DNA from: Tragulus kanchil
Lineage: Eukaryota > Chordata > Mammalia > Artiodactyla > Tragulidae
Direction of reading: 5' to 3'
Assembly (NCBI GenBank): GCA_022376925.1
Contig: JAIOJX010000003.1
Location: 37,315,874-37,379,873 of the forward strand
DNA length: 64,000 bases
Made by a program: the position numbers and the translations under genes
Shown: positions 1 to 12,137 of the stretch, in pieces
Layout: the number at the start of each line of letters is the position of its first letter
Numbering within the stretch: the stretch's first letter is position 1
The notes under the pieces: generated by a model
What the model was told of the DNA's origin: nothing
The model's database searches: none
What the model saw: the letters and a program-made list of their open reading frames with translations, nothing else

Positions 1-390
1 CTGACTTAAGCATATAAGGACTTTGTAGGAAGGATTCTGGACAGCTTACATATTGCAGGGAATTGCTGAATCCCCAAGCCTCCCAAAGGACAGAAGCTGG
101 AGCGATTCCAGGGATTGATGAGGACTCCATTGACACTGTCACAGTACCCTTGGAAACACTCAGCCCTCATGGCTTCCATCTGTTTTTCCTGCTGTTGTAG
201 ATAGATGGAGCCTCTTGGAAAAGAAATCCAGTTAGTCTGACATGGGTCACATACTCCTTTTCCAGCACCCTTGGGACCAGAAGAATGGGGAGGGGCTGGG
301 TTTTCAAAGGAAAGCAGAGGTTGTTGACAAGACAAGAGGAAAGGGAGGCTGTCCAGCATCCTAGGTACTGCTCCATCCTAGACCATCGGA

Positions 391-942
391 GGAATTATGT
401 TACCCAAACATACACACAAATATAAGCCTGCCAAAATATTTTAACTAATTAAAAAATTAGCTAATCATTTTTAAAGTTAATATTTTAAAACTAAAACTCC
501 CCCAGGAGTGATTACAAACTTGCAATTTAGATCTTAAAGAGGGTTTAAGAGAATCACAGTGAGGTCTTCAACCACAAGAGACAGTTTTTTTTAACTCAGA
601 AATTCATCTGACTTTATAAGTATTTGAAAAAAATAATTTTTGTTTAGGAATTTCCTTTTAAAGACTATTATCCTCATATTGTATTTTGCATGTATTTTTA
701 GATGCAGTATAGCAGATTTGGTGACATATGAAAGGAACTAAATGTTTTTAAACTTTGCGTGAAAAGTTTTTTGAGGGGGAAAGGAATGGAATTTTTACAT
801 TTATGACTGCTCTTAGATTTCCCTCAAAAATATATCCAAGATTGAAGGGAAAACTGAACATAATAGGAAACTCAGACAGTGAGGCCCTGTTAACTTAGCA
901 CTAACTTACCTTCCACAGAGGGATCAGCACCTCTCTTTTCAC
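391..942. other. AT-rich non-coding stretch
   Basis: A+T-rich sequence between the first duplication junction and a Bov-tA SINE. I see no reading frame, RNA gene or repeat family I can name. Confidence 0.6.
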
Positions 943-1142
943 ATTCCCTGGTGGCTCAGATGGTAAAGAATCCACCTGCAATGCCAGAGACCTGGGTTCA
1001 GTCACTGGGTTGGGAAGATTCCCCTGGTGAAGGGAATGGCTACCCACTCCAGTCTTCTTGCCTGGAGAATTCCTGGGATGGAGGAGCCTGATGGGCTATG
1101 ACCCATGGGGTCACAAAAAGTCAGACACGACCGAGTGAGTAA
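943..1142 (+). mobile_element. Bov-tA SINE
   Basis: A tRNA-like head ('ccctggtggctcagatggta', then 'gaatccacctgcaatgcca') is followed by the Bov-A body ('cccactccag', 'cttgcctggagaattcc', 'gtcagacacgac'). Its 3' end coincides with the left edge of the next duplication at 1141, so the true tail is not visible. Confidence 0.9.
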
Positions 1143-3352
1143 CACTTCCCATGTTACGGCACACTGGTTGCAAGCAACAGATACCAACTCTTTCTGACTT
1201 AAGCATATAAGGACTTTGTAGGAAGGATTCTGGACAGCTTACATATTGCAGGGAATTGCTGAATCCCCAAGCCTCCCAAAGGACAGAAGCTGGAGCGATT
1301 CCAGGGATTGATGAGGACTCCATTGACACTGTCACAGTACCCTTGGAAACACTCAGCCCTCATGGCTTCCATCTGTTTTTCCTGCTGTTGTAGATAGATG
1401 GAGCCTCTTGGAAAAGAAATCCAGTTAGTCTGACATGGGTCACATACTCCTTTTCCAGCACCCTTGGGACCAGAAGAATGGGGAGGGGCTGGGTTTTCAA
1501 AGGAAAGCAGAGGTTGTTGACAAGACAAGAGGAAAGGGAGGCTGTGCCAGCATCCTAGGTACTGCTCCATCCTAGACCATCGGATGGAGCTTTACGTCCT
1601 GCTGCTCCTTAGGTCATATCATGTAACACAACGTCAGCATAGTCACAGGCACAAAGGCAGTGTTCAGATTAAGCATCTGGTTCTCTGACATGCTTTATCT
1701 GATGTTTTGGCATAGATTCTCAGTAGAACGTTCTGGTAAGAAAGGCACTGAGCTGAAGGAAAGGCACAGATTAGGAACTTTAGGGGGTTGAAGCCTGCTG
1801 GTTGTAATGGGACGTCTCTTCTTTCTCAGATGGACATCGTTCATTGTTAGAAGAATTTAAAAAGAAACACGTCCAATCTACTTTCTGTTTATTTTACACC
1901 CATAATTATAATAATAACATGCTCTGTAATTCATGCAGATTATCTGTGAATCTTAATAAGAGGAACTGGAGACCAGTGCAATCAACATTCTATATATACT
2001 CACCTCGACACTGGGAATTACCATATATTTAAGTGTAATGACATAAACGGCTCCCATCTGATTATAGCAGCATAATGAGATGGTTTCTATATCTGACGTG
2101 CATTTAATTAAAAGAACGTGTCAATGAGAAGCATACAGGAAATGATTTAGATAATAAAGGATAAACACTGACATTACAAACAACTTTATTTTTATACATT
2201 CCTCATCTTCTCTCCTTTCTATTCAGGGTTCTGAGGTTCTTGTCTTAACACTTCCCATGTTACGGCACACTGGTTGCAAGCAACAGATACCAACTCTTTC
2301 TGACTTAAGCATATAAGGACTTTGTAGGAAGGATTCTGGACAGCTTACATATTGCAGGATGCTGAATCCCCAAGCCTCCCAAAGGACAGAAGCTGGAGCG
2401 ATTCCAGGGATTGATGAGGACTCCATTGACACTGTCACAGTACCCTTGGAAACACTCAGCCCTCATGGCTTCCATCTGTTTTTCCTGCTGTTGTAGATAG
2501 ATGGAGCCTCTTGGAAAAGAAATCCAGTTAGTCTGACATGGGTCACATACTCCTTTTCCAGCACCCTTGGGACCAGAAGAATGGGGAGGGGCTGGGTTTT
2601 TCAAAGGGAAAGCAGAGGTTGTTGACAAGACAAGAGGAAAGGGAGGCTGTGCCAGCATCCTAGGTACTGCTCCATCCTAGACCATCGGATGGAGCTTTAC
2701 GTCCTGCTGCTCCTTAGGTCATATCATGTAACACAACGTCAGCATAGTCACAGGCACAAAGGCAGTGTTCAGATTAAGCATCTGGTTCTCTGACATGCTT
2801 TATCTGATGTTTTGGCATAGATTCTCAGTAGAACGTTCTGGTAAGAAAGGCACTGAGCTGAAGGAAAGGCACAGATTAGGAACTTTAGGGGGTTGAAGCC
2901 TGCTGGTTGTAATGGGACGTCTCTTCTTTCTCAGATGGACATCGTTCATTGTTAGAAGAATTTAAAAAGAAACACGTCCAATCTACTTTCTGTTTATTTT
3001 ACACCCATAATTATAATAATAACATGCTCTGTAATTCATGCAGATTATCTGTGAATCTTAATAAGAGGAACTGGAGACCAGTGCAATCAACATTCTATAT
3101 ATACTCACCTCGACACTGGGAATTACCATATATTTAAGTGTAATGACATAAACGGCTCCCATCTGATTATAGCAGCATAATGAGATGGTTTCTATATCTG
3201 ACGTGCATTTAATTAAAAGAACGTGTCAATGAGAAGCATACAGGAAATGATTTAGATAATAAAGGATAAACACTGACATTACAAACAACTTTATTTTTAT
3301 ACATTCCTCATCTTCTCTCCTTTCTATTCAGGGTTCTGAGGTTCTTGTCTTA
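1141..3352. repeat. Tandem duplication D1 (1106 bp, perfectly abutting)
   Basis: 1141-2246 is repeated at 2247-3352 with no bases between the copies. The left copy begins 'aacacttcccatgttacggc' and the right copy ends at 'gaggttcttgtctta'. Differences are small indels, such as 'gcagggaattgctg' against 'gcaggatgctg' and extra t and g bases around 2600. Apart from the shared triplicate no repeat family is recognised, and there is no gene. Confidence 0.93.
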
Positions 3353-3792
3353 GGTAAAGAATAGTTTGACACAATAGTTATATATTTTTAGAAAAAGTCT
3401 CCACAGTTTCACTGATTTGTAGGCAGAGGTGGATTTGCTGTGAGGCAAATGAAACTTTAATTTCAGCATCCTTCACTTATCTGGGCTCCTTCCTAGCCCC
3501 TGTATTCAACTTTGTATTTTTGTAGAATTCTTTTCCTTAAAAGATAATTCCTCCCAACTTTATCACTTTAGGCTCCAGAAAGCCTGGATCTACCCCACTT
3601 TTAGATTTTATGTATCTAAACAACCCATTGTTAGCCATCTCCTCAACCACACCCTGAATCGGCTTCTGGCTGCATCAACCCAGATGTAGAACACTGTACA
3701 TTCCATGGTTTTCTCAAGAAATCCAATAAACATCAAGAATTTTGTTAGTGGTTTTTTTTTTTTTTTTTTTGATAGTGTTTACTGAAGATATG
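3353..3792. other. Unique non-coding stretch
   Basis: No duplication, coding signature or nameable repeat. A T18 homopolymer at about 3752-3770 precedes the next SINE. Confidence 0.6.
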
Positions 3793-3993
3793 AGGTCTCC
3801 CCTGTGGCTCAGCAGTGAAGAATCCACCTGCAATGCAGGAGCCATAGAATATGGGTTTGATCCCTGGGTCAGGAAGATCCCCTGGAGGAGGCATACCCAT
3901 TCCAGTACTCTTGCCTGGAGAATCCCATGGACGGAGGAGCCTGGCTGGCTCCACGGGGTCACAAAGAGTTGGACACAACTGAAGCAACTTATC
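3793..3993 (+). mobile_element. Bov-tA SINE
   Basis: tRNA-like head ('cctgtggctcagcagtgaag', 'atccacctgcaatgcaggag', 'tttgatccctgggtc') and Bov-A body ('attccagtactcttgcctgg', 'catggacggaggagcctggc', 'gttggacacaactgaagcaa'). Translations of this stretch on both strands give 84-133 residue frames that are SINE read-through, not genes. Confidence 0.9.
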
Positions 3994-4098
3994 CTGCACT
4001 CATGCACTGAAGATATGGGGTACAGGAACATGATAGCAGGATTGAGTAGGAATAGGTGTCCTATATTATATACTATAGAGCATGATACAGATTGAAAG

Positions 4099-4366
4099 AT
4101 GTTTCTGTCAAACATCAGAAAATGGAGTCAGCACACTGGAAACTACCTTGACTGAGAGATGCATGCATCACTAGGAAGGACCCTGAGTCAGACTAAATAT
4201 GGGTCAAGCAAGATGACCGGCCAGAGACAACCCAGAAATTAACTCTGTTACCATAAAACCTGAGACTGCAAGCCATGTGGCCAAGCAGTTCTCCTGGAGT
4301 GCCTTACCCCTTGCTCTCTTCCTGGGCATTCCTTCCTAATAAGGTCTTTGCTTTGTCAGTTAAAAA
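4099..4366 (+). mobile_element. Endogenous retrovirus LTR fragment
   Basis: The string has LTR character: 'aaaatggagtcagcacactg' near the start, 'ccataaaacctgagactg' in the middle, and a 3' part with 'cttcctaataaggtctttgc' resembling a decayed AATAAA signal followed by 'tttgtcag'. The 3' end is lost and no retroviral coding sequence lies beside it, so it is a decayed fragment. Family assignment needs a repeat-library search. Confidence 0.5.
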
Positions 4367-4399
4367 AAACAAAACGAAAAAAATGAAGTCAGATTCCAT

Positions 4400-4750
4400 A
4401 TCCATTATACCATTTTACCTATTCATTAAAAATGGTTCATGCAATTACCTTCTAGAAACAGCTCAGTATCATTCTAATATATACATGGAAATAAGCACCT
4501 CACCAATAACTTGGAGTCTTAATTATACCTGCAAAGTCTCTTTTGCCACATAAGATAATAATCACCAGTATGATATGTCATCATATTCATAGCCTCAATT
4601 TTAATTTAATCATACTATGCGTTAAGCTAGAGGCAACTGGTATGAGAGCACAGCAGCATGACATTGACTAATTAGTCAATTCAATCAGAAAAAAATCAAT
4701 ATTGAAGGTACATGAGTTGACTAGGAAGTTGTATCAAGATTATCAAACGC
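4400..4750. other. AT-rich non-coding stretch
   Basis: No gene or nameable repeat. It leads up to the left target-site duplication of the following SINE. Confidence 0.55.
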
Positions 4751-4770
4751 ATCAAGAAACAATGACTAGG

Positions 4771-5055
4771 GCTTACCTGGTGGTCCAGTGGGTAAAGAGT
4801 CTGCCTTGCAGTGCAGGGGGCGCCAGTTCGATCCCTGGTACGGGAAGATCCCACGAGTCGCAAAGTGACTGGACTGGTTTGTCCAATTGCAAATCCGCGC
4901 TCTGAAGCGCATGCGCCCAGAAGCCGGTGCTCTGGTACAGGAGAGGCTACTGCAATGGGAGGCCCACAGAGGCCAAAGAACAAAGATGAATGAAAAATAA
5001 ATAAAAGAAAAAGACCAATAAAAGTGCCCCCCCCCCCAAAAAAAAAATTAGTAAG
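4771..5055 (+). mobile_element. Young CHR-like tRNA SINE with target-site duplication
   Basis: Head with box A-like 'tggtccagtgg' and box B-like 'gttcgatccc'. The body has 'gaagcgcatgcgcccagaag', 'caatgggaggcccacag' and 'ggccaaagaacaaagatg', and the tail is a C11 run then A-rich sequence. It is flanked by a 17-bp direct repeat with one mismatch (4754-4770 'aagaaacaatgactagg', 5056-5072 'aagaaacaatgattagg'), the mark of L1-type retrotransposition. Confidence 0.88.
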
Positions 5056-5072
5056 AAGAAACAATGATTAGG

Positions 5073-5498
5073 GTAAAAAAATATTATATTAATTCTAGAT
5101 AACTTATGTTAACTGGACTTCCTTCTTGGCCTTGCCCCTACCAAGACTCTTCTGTGGTTTCTTTGTTCTTGCCTCTGCTTCTGTGTGTCCTCTTTCTTCT
5201 TTTGAGTTTCCCCAGAGGTCTTCATACTCCTTTGCCCTCTAAAACGCAGAACAATCCAGCTCTCTTCCCACTGCTGTCCCTGGCTTGTTGTTCACTCATC
5301 ACAGGACCTAGAACATTTGACCGCATTTAATAGGCTTCTGATCCTTAGAAAACACTTTAATGAAAATCTTTTCCTTGAGTATGTCCTCCGGTGTCTCCAG
5401 TTTCACTAAAATGTACAATGCTTGCACCAAGAAGAATTTTGATAGTTGAAATATTCTTTACCTCCTAATTTTATGCATGTGTTTTCACATTAGAAGGG
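5073..5498. other. Pyrimidine-rich non-coding stretch
   Basis: C+T-rich stretch with one 74-codon frame that resembles no family I know. No other structure is seen. Confidence 0.55.
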
Positions 5499-5728
5499 AC
5501 TTCCCTGGTGGGTCAATCAAAAAAAAAAAAAAAAATCTGCCCGCAATGAAGCAGACCTCGATTTAATCCCTGGATCCCCAGGGACGATCCCTTGGAGAAG
5601 GCAATGGCTATTCACTCCAGTGTTCTCGCCTGGAAAATTTCATGGACAGAGGAGCCTGGTGGGCTGTACAGTCCATGGGATCGCAAAGAGTTGGACATGC
5701 CTGAGTGACTGACACTTTCACTTTCATA
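5499..5728 (+). mobile_element. Bov-tA SINE with internal A-run
   Basis: Starts 'gggacttccctggtgggtca' and continues into a Bov-A body ('cactccagtgttctcgcctg', 'gcaaagagttggacatgcct'). An uninterrupted A-run of about 17 bases (about 5519-5535) replaces the usual 'gtggtaaagaa' inside the tRNA-like head, just 3' of the box A region. Confidence 0.88.
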
Positions 5729-6116
5729 TTTCAGAGCCCAATATCATTATTTCAGAGAGACATAAACATTAGAATTATCCATGATTAAGTCATGACTTAG
5801 GAACTTTTTTGATTCAGCAGTTGTTATAGACATGAGAGTTAATAGAATATAATATAGATTAAAAGAAAAACATACATATTTTTCTTTCTTTAACAGGTTT
5901 CTATGACACTCTTTATTGTAGCTTTATCTCTCATTCCTCCTTAAGAAGTTTAGTCATCACACATTTTCTTAGCATAGACAAGAACTGAAAAATCTGAACC
6001 TAAAATATTTTTATGACAGATTGACAGGAACTAGATTTAGTATTAGGAGACATCGTTAGTTTGGGACAATATGTTCCTTTAAAAAGTACACATAGCCTCA
6101 GACTTCTGTAAGAATT
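5729..6116. other. AT-rich non-coding stretch
   Basis: No gene or nameable repeat. Confidence 0.55.
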
Positions 6117-8376
6117 CATTTTATAAGTTCCAAGTAAATAAAGCAAACATGAAAAAAAAGTCTTATTTTTTCCTTACCTTGTCTTTATTTTCTTGTTAAT
6201 TATAGTAGTTTTTAAAAAAATGACTGCAGCCTCCATTTATCACTTAACCTATTGATGTAGCTGTAGTGGTATCATTGATTTCCAATTTTTAGGAAAACCA
6301 TTCCTGCTGGTGGAAGCCCAAATCTATTCATTTATTTTTGTGTGTGTACTCAAGGGAGGTGGATGAGCCCATTGATCCAGTGGTGCAGAAGCTGCTAAAT
6401 ATTTAATATTTACTCCCATCAATGAAATTACTTCACGTTTGAATGTTGACAGTCCCTGGCATGCATCATCTGGTATGACCTGTGGTACATAACATGTGTT
6501 CCACAGGCTACATTTCATTTCCCCTTTGTAGACTGACTTCCTTGCCAATGTCGGAGTTTTCCAACACTATTTTCCAGATGGCTGTCCTGCAGTCCAGATT
6601 TTAATTTCAGTTCATCTTAATGTCTCTTGGTGGAAGGATTATGTAAAGGACACTTGATCTTTACTCTTTCTCACTATTTGAATATTATTAATACTTTAAC
6701 ATCCTCAAATGTACTTGCGAATTAATGACCTTTATAATGACTATGATACCTGTGCCTTCTCGTACTGTCTTACCAGAGATGCTTTGCTGCATCAAGAGGA
6801 AGATTCTGCTTTCAGATTATCACCAGGGCAAGAAATATTTTGCTATGATCCACCAAGGTCATTCACATTTCAATGTTTAAATAGTAGCTTTTGTGTTGAG
6901 ATCCTTGGAGCTCTGCCCAGACTCAGTCTTTGAAGCCATTGTTATCTTCCCAGCCACCACACACCTTCTAGCTCCTTCCAGGGAGCCTGAATCCCTAGAA
7001 GTAGTGGGGACAGTTCTCCTGAAAATTCACGTCCCGTTGGGCTGGTTCTGGTCTGCTAGAATTTCGACTTCAAGATTGAGGGCTTTTTATTCCTTGTTCT
7101 GATTCCTCCCTTTTACTCATGGATTCGACACTAGGCTTCTGTCTCTTGGGCTTTTGAACCTCATTGTTCCCCCAGTGATTCTTCATCAGCTATCCACTTG
7201 GTTCCAAGTATTCACGACACTACAGTACCCATTCAAACCTAGGGAAGATCATTTATAAGTTCCAAGTAAATAAAGCAAACATGAAAAAAGTCTTATTTTT
7301 TCCTTACCTTGTCTTTATTTTCTTGTTAATTATAGTAGTTTTTAAAAAAATGACTGCAGCCTCCATTTATCACTTAACCTATTGATGTAGCTGTAGTGGT
7401 ATCATTGATTTCCAATTTTTAGGAAAACCATTCCTGCTGGTGGAAGCCCAAATCTATTCATTTATTTTTGTGTGTGTACTCAAGGGAGGTGGATGAGCCC
7501 ATTGATCCAGTGGTGCAGAAGCTGCTAAATATTTAATATTTACTCCCATCAATGAAATTACTTCACGTTTGAATGTTGACAGTCCCTGGCATGCATCATC
7601 TGGTATGACCTGTGGTACATAACATGTGTTCCACAGGCTACATTTCATTTCCCCTTTGTAGACTGACTTCCTTGCCAATGTCGGAGTTTTCCAACACTAT
7701 TTTCCAGATGGCTGTCCTGCAGTCCAGATTTTAATTTCAGTTCATCTTAATGTCTCTTGGTGGAAGGATTATGTAAAGGACACTTGATCTTTACTCTTTC
7801 TCACTATTTGAATATTATTAATACTTTAACATCCTCAAATGTACTTGCGAATTAATGACCTTTATAATGACTATGATACCTGTGCCTTCTCGTACTGTCT
7901 TACCAGAGATGCTTTGCTGCATCAAGAGGAAGATTCTGCTTTCAGATTATCACCAGGGCAAGAAATATTTTGCTATGATCCACCAAGGTCATTCACATTT
8001 CAATGTTTAAATAGTAGCTTTTGTGTTGAGATCCTTGGAGCTCTGCCCAGACTCAGTCTTTGAAGCCATTGTTATCTTCCCAGCCACCACACACCTTCTA
8101 GCTCCTTCCAGGGAGCCTGAATCCCTAGAAGTAGTGGGGACAGTTCTCCTGAAAATTCACGTCCCGTTGGGCTGGTTCTGGTCTGCTAGAATTTCGACTT
8201 CAAGATTGAGGGCTTTTTATTCCTTGTTCTGATTCCTCCCTTTTACTCATGGATTCGACACTAGGCTTCTGTCTCTTGGGCTTTTGAACCTCATTGTTCC
8301 CCCAGTGATTCTTCATCAGCTATCCACTTGGTTCCAAGTATTCACGACACTACAGTACCCATTCAAACCTAGGGAA
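6117..8376. repeat. Tandem duplication D2 (period about 1130 bp)
   Basis: About 6117-7246 is repeated at 7250-8376. Three short-frame pairs in it (for example 6324-6548 and 7454-7678) are identical between copies, as expected for duplicated non-coding DNA. An A8 run at 6152 is A6 in the second copy, and one t is lost at the junction. The content is unassigned single-copy sequence with no recognised gene. Confidence 0.93.
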
Positions 8377-8599
8377 TCTAATCCTGAGCCCAACCAAGTA
8401 TTAATTGTAAACCTGTTTGAGTCAGATCAGCAGCCTGTTCAAGAGGAAAAATTATCATACACAGTTAGACTGCTTCTGTGTTCTTTGCAACAAAATATGT
8501 GTAAGATCCCTGCTTTCCAGTTAGGGAGTCAGATGTTCTGTGCTACTATAGCAGTGTTTATATGTTCATTTTAAAATTGTGAATTAATATTAACCACAG

Positions 8600-8762
8600 G
8601 TTTCGCTTGTAGCTACGATGGTAAAGAATCTGCCTGCAGTGTGGGAGCCCTGGGTTCGAAACAGCAACCCACTCCAGTGTTCTTGCCTGGAGAATTCCAT
8701 GACTCACCCATGGAGTCGCAAACGGTCAGACATAACTGAGTGATGTTCACTTTCACTTTCAT
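8600..8762 (+). mobile_element. Bov-tA SINE, degenerate, internal deletion
   Basis: tRNA-like head ('gatggtaaagaatctgcctg') joins 'ctgggttcgaa' directly to 'acagcaacccactccagtgt', so the linker with 'ccctgggtcgggaagatcc' is missing. The body ends 'cataactgagtgatg' and 'tttcactttcat'. Confidence 0.85.
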
Positions 8763-8771
8763 AGCTTATTC

Positions 8772-8962
8772 AGGCTTCCCAGGTGGCACTAGTGGTGAAG
8801 AATACACATGCCAATTCAAGGGACATAAGAGATGCAGGATCTGACCCTGGATTTCAAAGATAACCTGGAAGAGGGCATGGCAACCCACTCTTGCCGTGCC
8901 CTCCTGGAGAAGTCTTTCCAGGAGAATCCAGGGAGAGGAGTCTGGAGAACGGAAACAACTTA
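8772..8962 (+). mobile_element. Bov-tA SINE, diverged
   Basis: Starts 'aggcttcccaggtggcac', with 'gatgcaggatctgaccctgg' and 'catggcaacccactcttgcc'. It is more diverged than its neighbours and is followed at once by the left edge of the next duplication. Confidence 0.8.
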
Positions 8963-9239
8963 GCATCTTCATTAAAAACTACACATTCCACTGGCTTCTC
9001 TACACAATTATTTCTATTATGTCTTCCATCTTTGGAGGAAGCTCACAAGAGTCTGAGAGAAGTAGGTCTCTAAACAAACTTTTGAGTAGTCATACTCGTG
9101 AGAAGGATAGAAAATCAGAAAACAGTGTAATAATCTACCTATTATGTGTTTAGTGAAATGCATTTTGAAAGAAAAATGACTTTTTCTGTGGTTCTAATAA
9201 AGTATTATTAAATACTCTAGAATAGAATTTTTTTTTAAA

Positions 9240-9455
9240 GAGGGGGTGGGACTAGAGGCAGACTGCCTGAGTTTTAAACCTGGCCTTTGTGATTTTGGAC
9301 AAGTCATTTAATTTGGGGAGCCTTGGTTTCCTCATCTCCAAATGACAACAGTTACAATGTTTGGAGGATGATGAGATAAACTGAGATAATGTATGAAGTG
9401 TTTAGTATGGGTCTTGTTCATAATAAGAACTAAATAAATCTTATTATGATGTATA
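9240..9455 (+). mobile_element. MIR SINE (ancient tRNA-derived)
   Basis: MIR landmarks in order: 'gactgcctgagttttaaacc', 'tttggacaagtcatttaa', 'ggtttcctcatctccaaatg', 'gagataatgtatgaagtg', and the L2-like 3' end 'aataagaactaaataaatc'. The duplicate lies at 10358-10573. Confidence 0.82.
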
Positions 9456-10357
9456 TGTTAGATCAGACTGCTTTCATTTAAAAGTAGCAGAAATTTAACT
9501 CATACAGGCTTAAATATTAAGGAAATTTACTTTCTGATTTAACAGGAAGATCAGTGGTGGGACATTGATTTCTATTCTTAAGGGGTGGCTGAGTCCATCG
9601 CTCTGTGATGCTATAGTGATTCATATTCTTTCCACCCATGATTTGCAATTCTTAGTGCTGCCTTCAGGCATAATACGTGGCCTTTGTAGTGTCCTTGAGA
9701 AAACCCAGTAGAGTGAGTGAAGGTCTTCCATCTAGCAGCTCTCTTTAAGCAGAGGGACTTTTTTTAAGGAGCTCCCTGAAAGGTATCTTCCTACTTTTCT
9801 TGGTTATCAGTTGAGTCATAAGCCTGTTATTGAACCAATTACTAACCAAAGCAGTCATATTTCCCTTGGACTAATTAAGTACATCTAAAGATGGGGTCAA
9901 CTTTCCTTCAGGGAAGAGGTGCATTTTCCAAGATTGTGTGAACAACCTCAGTGACAGAAGAAGTTCTTCAGAGGTTGGTGCTGAAAGTGTTAAAGAATAT
10001 GGCCTGTCTTCTTGGGAAATGGGAATATTGACATCATGAGAGGGGAAAGCAGCAAGAAATAGGTCTTCCTGAAACCCATAGGATCTTCATTAAAAACTAC
10101 ACATTCCACTGGCTTCTCTACACAATTATTTCTATTATGTCTTCCATCTTTGGAGGAAGCTCACAAGAGTCTGAGAGAAGTAGGTCTCTAAACAAACTTT
10201 TGAGTAGTCATACTCGTGAGAAGGATAGAAAATCAGAAAACAGTGTAATAATCTACCTATTATGTGTTTAGTGAAATGCATTTTGAAAGAAAAATGACTT
10301 TTTCTGTGGTTCTAATAAAGTATTATTAAATACTCTAGAATAGAATTTTTTTTTAAA

Positions 10358-10573
10358 GAGGGGGTGGGACTAGAGGCAGACTGCCTGAGTTTTAAACCTG
10401 GCCTTTGTGATTTTGGACAAGTCATTTAATTTGGGGAGCCTTGGTTTCCTCATCTCCAAATGACAACAGTTACAATGTTTGGAGGATGATGAGATAAACT
10501 GAGATAATGTATGAAGTGTTTAGTATGGGTCTTGTTCATAATAAGAACTAAATAAATCTTATTATGATGTATA
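10358..10573 (+). mobile_element. MIR SINE, second copy
   Basis: Duplicate of the MIR at 9240-9455 created by D3; not an independent insertion. Confidence 0.82.
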
Positions 10574-11895
10574 TGTTAGATCAGACTGCTTTCATTTAAA
10601 AGTAGCAGAAATTTAACTCATACAGGCTTAAATATTAAGGAAATTTACTTTCTGATTTAACAGGAAGATCAGTGGTGGGACATTGATTTCTATTCTTAAG
10701 GGGTGGCTGAGTCCATCGCTCTGTGATGCTATAGTGATTCATATTCTTTCCACCCATGATTTGCAATTCTTAGTGCTGCCTTCAGGCATAATACGTGGCC
10801 TTTGTAGTGTCCTTGAGAAAACCCAGTAGAGTGAGTGAAGGTCTTCCATCTAGCAGCTCTCTTTAAGCAGAGGGACTTTTTTTAAGGAGCTCCCTGAAAG
10901 GTATCTTCCTACTTTTCTTGGTTATCAGTTGAGTCATAAGCCTGTTATTGAACCAATTACTAACCAAAGCAGTCATATTTCCCTTGGACTAATTAAGTAC
11001 ATCTAAAGATGGGGTCAACTTTCCTTCAGGGAAGAGGTGCATTTTCCAAGATTGTGTGAACAACCTCAGTGACAGAAGAAGTTCTTCAGAGGTTGGTGCT
11101 GAAAGTGTTAAAGAATATGGCCTGTCTTCTTGGGAAATGGGAATATTGACATCATGAGAGGGGAAAGCAGCAAGAAATAGGTCTTCCTGACTAGCCCATA
11201 GGATGATTTTCAAAATCCCACCTTTTGTAGACTAAAGAAATTCAATATGAAAGTTTGACATTTGTCATCTTTAAAATAGGATGATTAGTGAAATGTTGAT
11301 TCTTGTCAAATTTTCAAATCCAGAACTTCAATTTGATATGCCTGAGCATTTCACTTTCTTTTGATCTGATACCTACTATAGCCACGTAAGAAGGCAGAGC
11401 CAGTATTAATGTCTTTATTTCACAGACCTAACCAGACATGGAGAGGTGAAGCGACAGTCCTAACACCCTCCTGACAGTGAGCCTAGGCTGTTTCATTATA
11501 TTGTGTGCTATGTGTCTCCTATTTTCCTTAATATTCTGTGTCCTTAACTAGAGGAGGTAAGGGACATAATGAAATAAAATTCATATTTTAAGGCAAGACA
11601 AGAAAAATTTAAGCATAGAATATTTTTTTCCTGCCCATTTGGGCCTCCTTCCTCCTCTCTAGTGTGCATAGTGCATTGGTGTTATGTGTTAACCAGACCT
11701 CCCCAGTGGTGGAAATACCTGCTTAAATATTATTTTAGAAGGTAATATTCCTTTCTCAATCAGTAAGGGGTTACGATGACCCATCATGCGTGTTTTATGT
11801 GCAGATATCTTTCATTTCCCTTAAAGATAGTAACTGATATGGAACATACTGGGCTGCACCTAATGGACATCCTTTGCTTAAATATTTCCTTCTAA

Positions 11896-11990
11896 TCTAT
11901 ATATATATATATATAGATATATAGATATATCCATATATATATGGATATATAGCCATACTTATGATTGGTCTATCTATCTATCTATCTATA
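11896..11990. repeat. TA/GATA microsatellite with inverted repeat
   Basis: A (TA)n tract of 18 bases is followed by an inverted repeat in which 'gatatatccatatata' faces 'tatatggatatat', then a (TCTA)n run. The palindrome could form a hairpin. The duplicate at about 13021-13120 has the same repeat counts. Confidence 0.8.
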
Positions 11991-12137
11991 TCCTTTCTTC
12001 TTGAGCCTCCCTCCCACTTCCCCATCCTGTCCCTCTAGGTCATCACAGAGCGCCAAGCTGAGCTCCCTGTGTTATTCAGTGGCTTCCCACTAGCTATGTA
12101 TTTTACACAATGGTGGTAGTGTATATACATCAATGCT
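11985..12137 (-). mobile_element. L1 3'-UTR fragment (antisense), first copy
   Basis: Pyrimidine-rich 'agcctccctcccacttcccc', 'tctaggtcatcacagagcgc' and 'agctccctgtgttattcag' resemble ruminant L1 3' ends read on the opposite strand. It is cut by the D4 junction; the fuller copy is at 13110-13420. Confidence 0.6.

Larger units (their letters stand above)
1..1585. repeat. Tandem duplication D0 (period about 1193 bp), left copy cut by window edge
   Basis: Positions 1-390 match 1194-1585, including the text ending in 'gaccatcgga', after which the two diverge. The second copy therefore runs 391-1585 and the first begins about 800 bases left of the window. Small indels separate the copies, for example one missing g near 350. 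The content is not a recognised gene. The segment 1141-1585 is shared with the next duplication, so it occurs three times (1-390, 1194-1585, 2300-2692). Confidence 0.85.
8965..11200. repeat. Tandem duplication D3 (period 1118 bp)
   Basis: 8965-10080 is repeated at 10083-11200, starting 'atcttcattaaaaactacac'. Near the junction the first copy reads 'cttcctgaaacccata' where the second has 'cttcctgactagcccata', an indel at the fragment end. The last ~170 bp (9910-10080) recur at 11027-11200 and 12153-12330, because the next duplication begins before this one ends. Confidence 0.93.
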
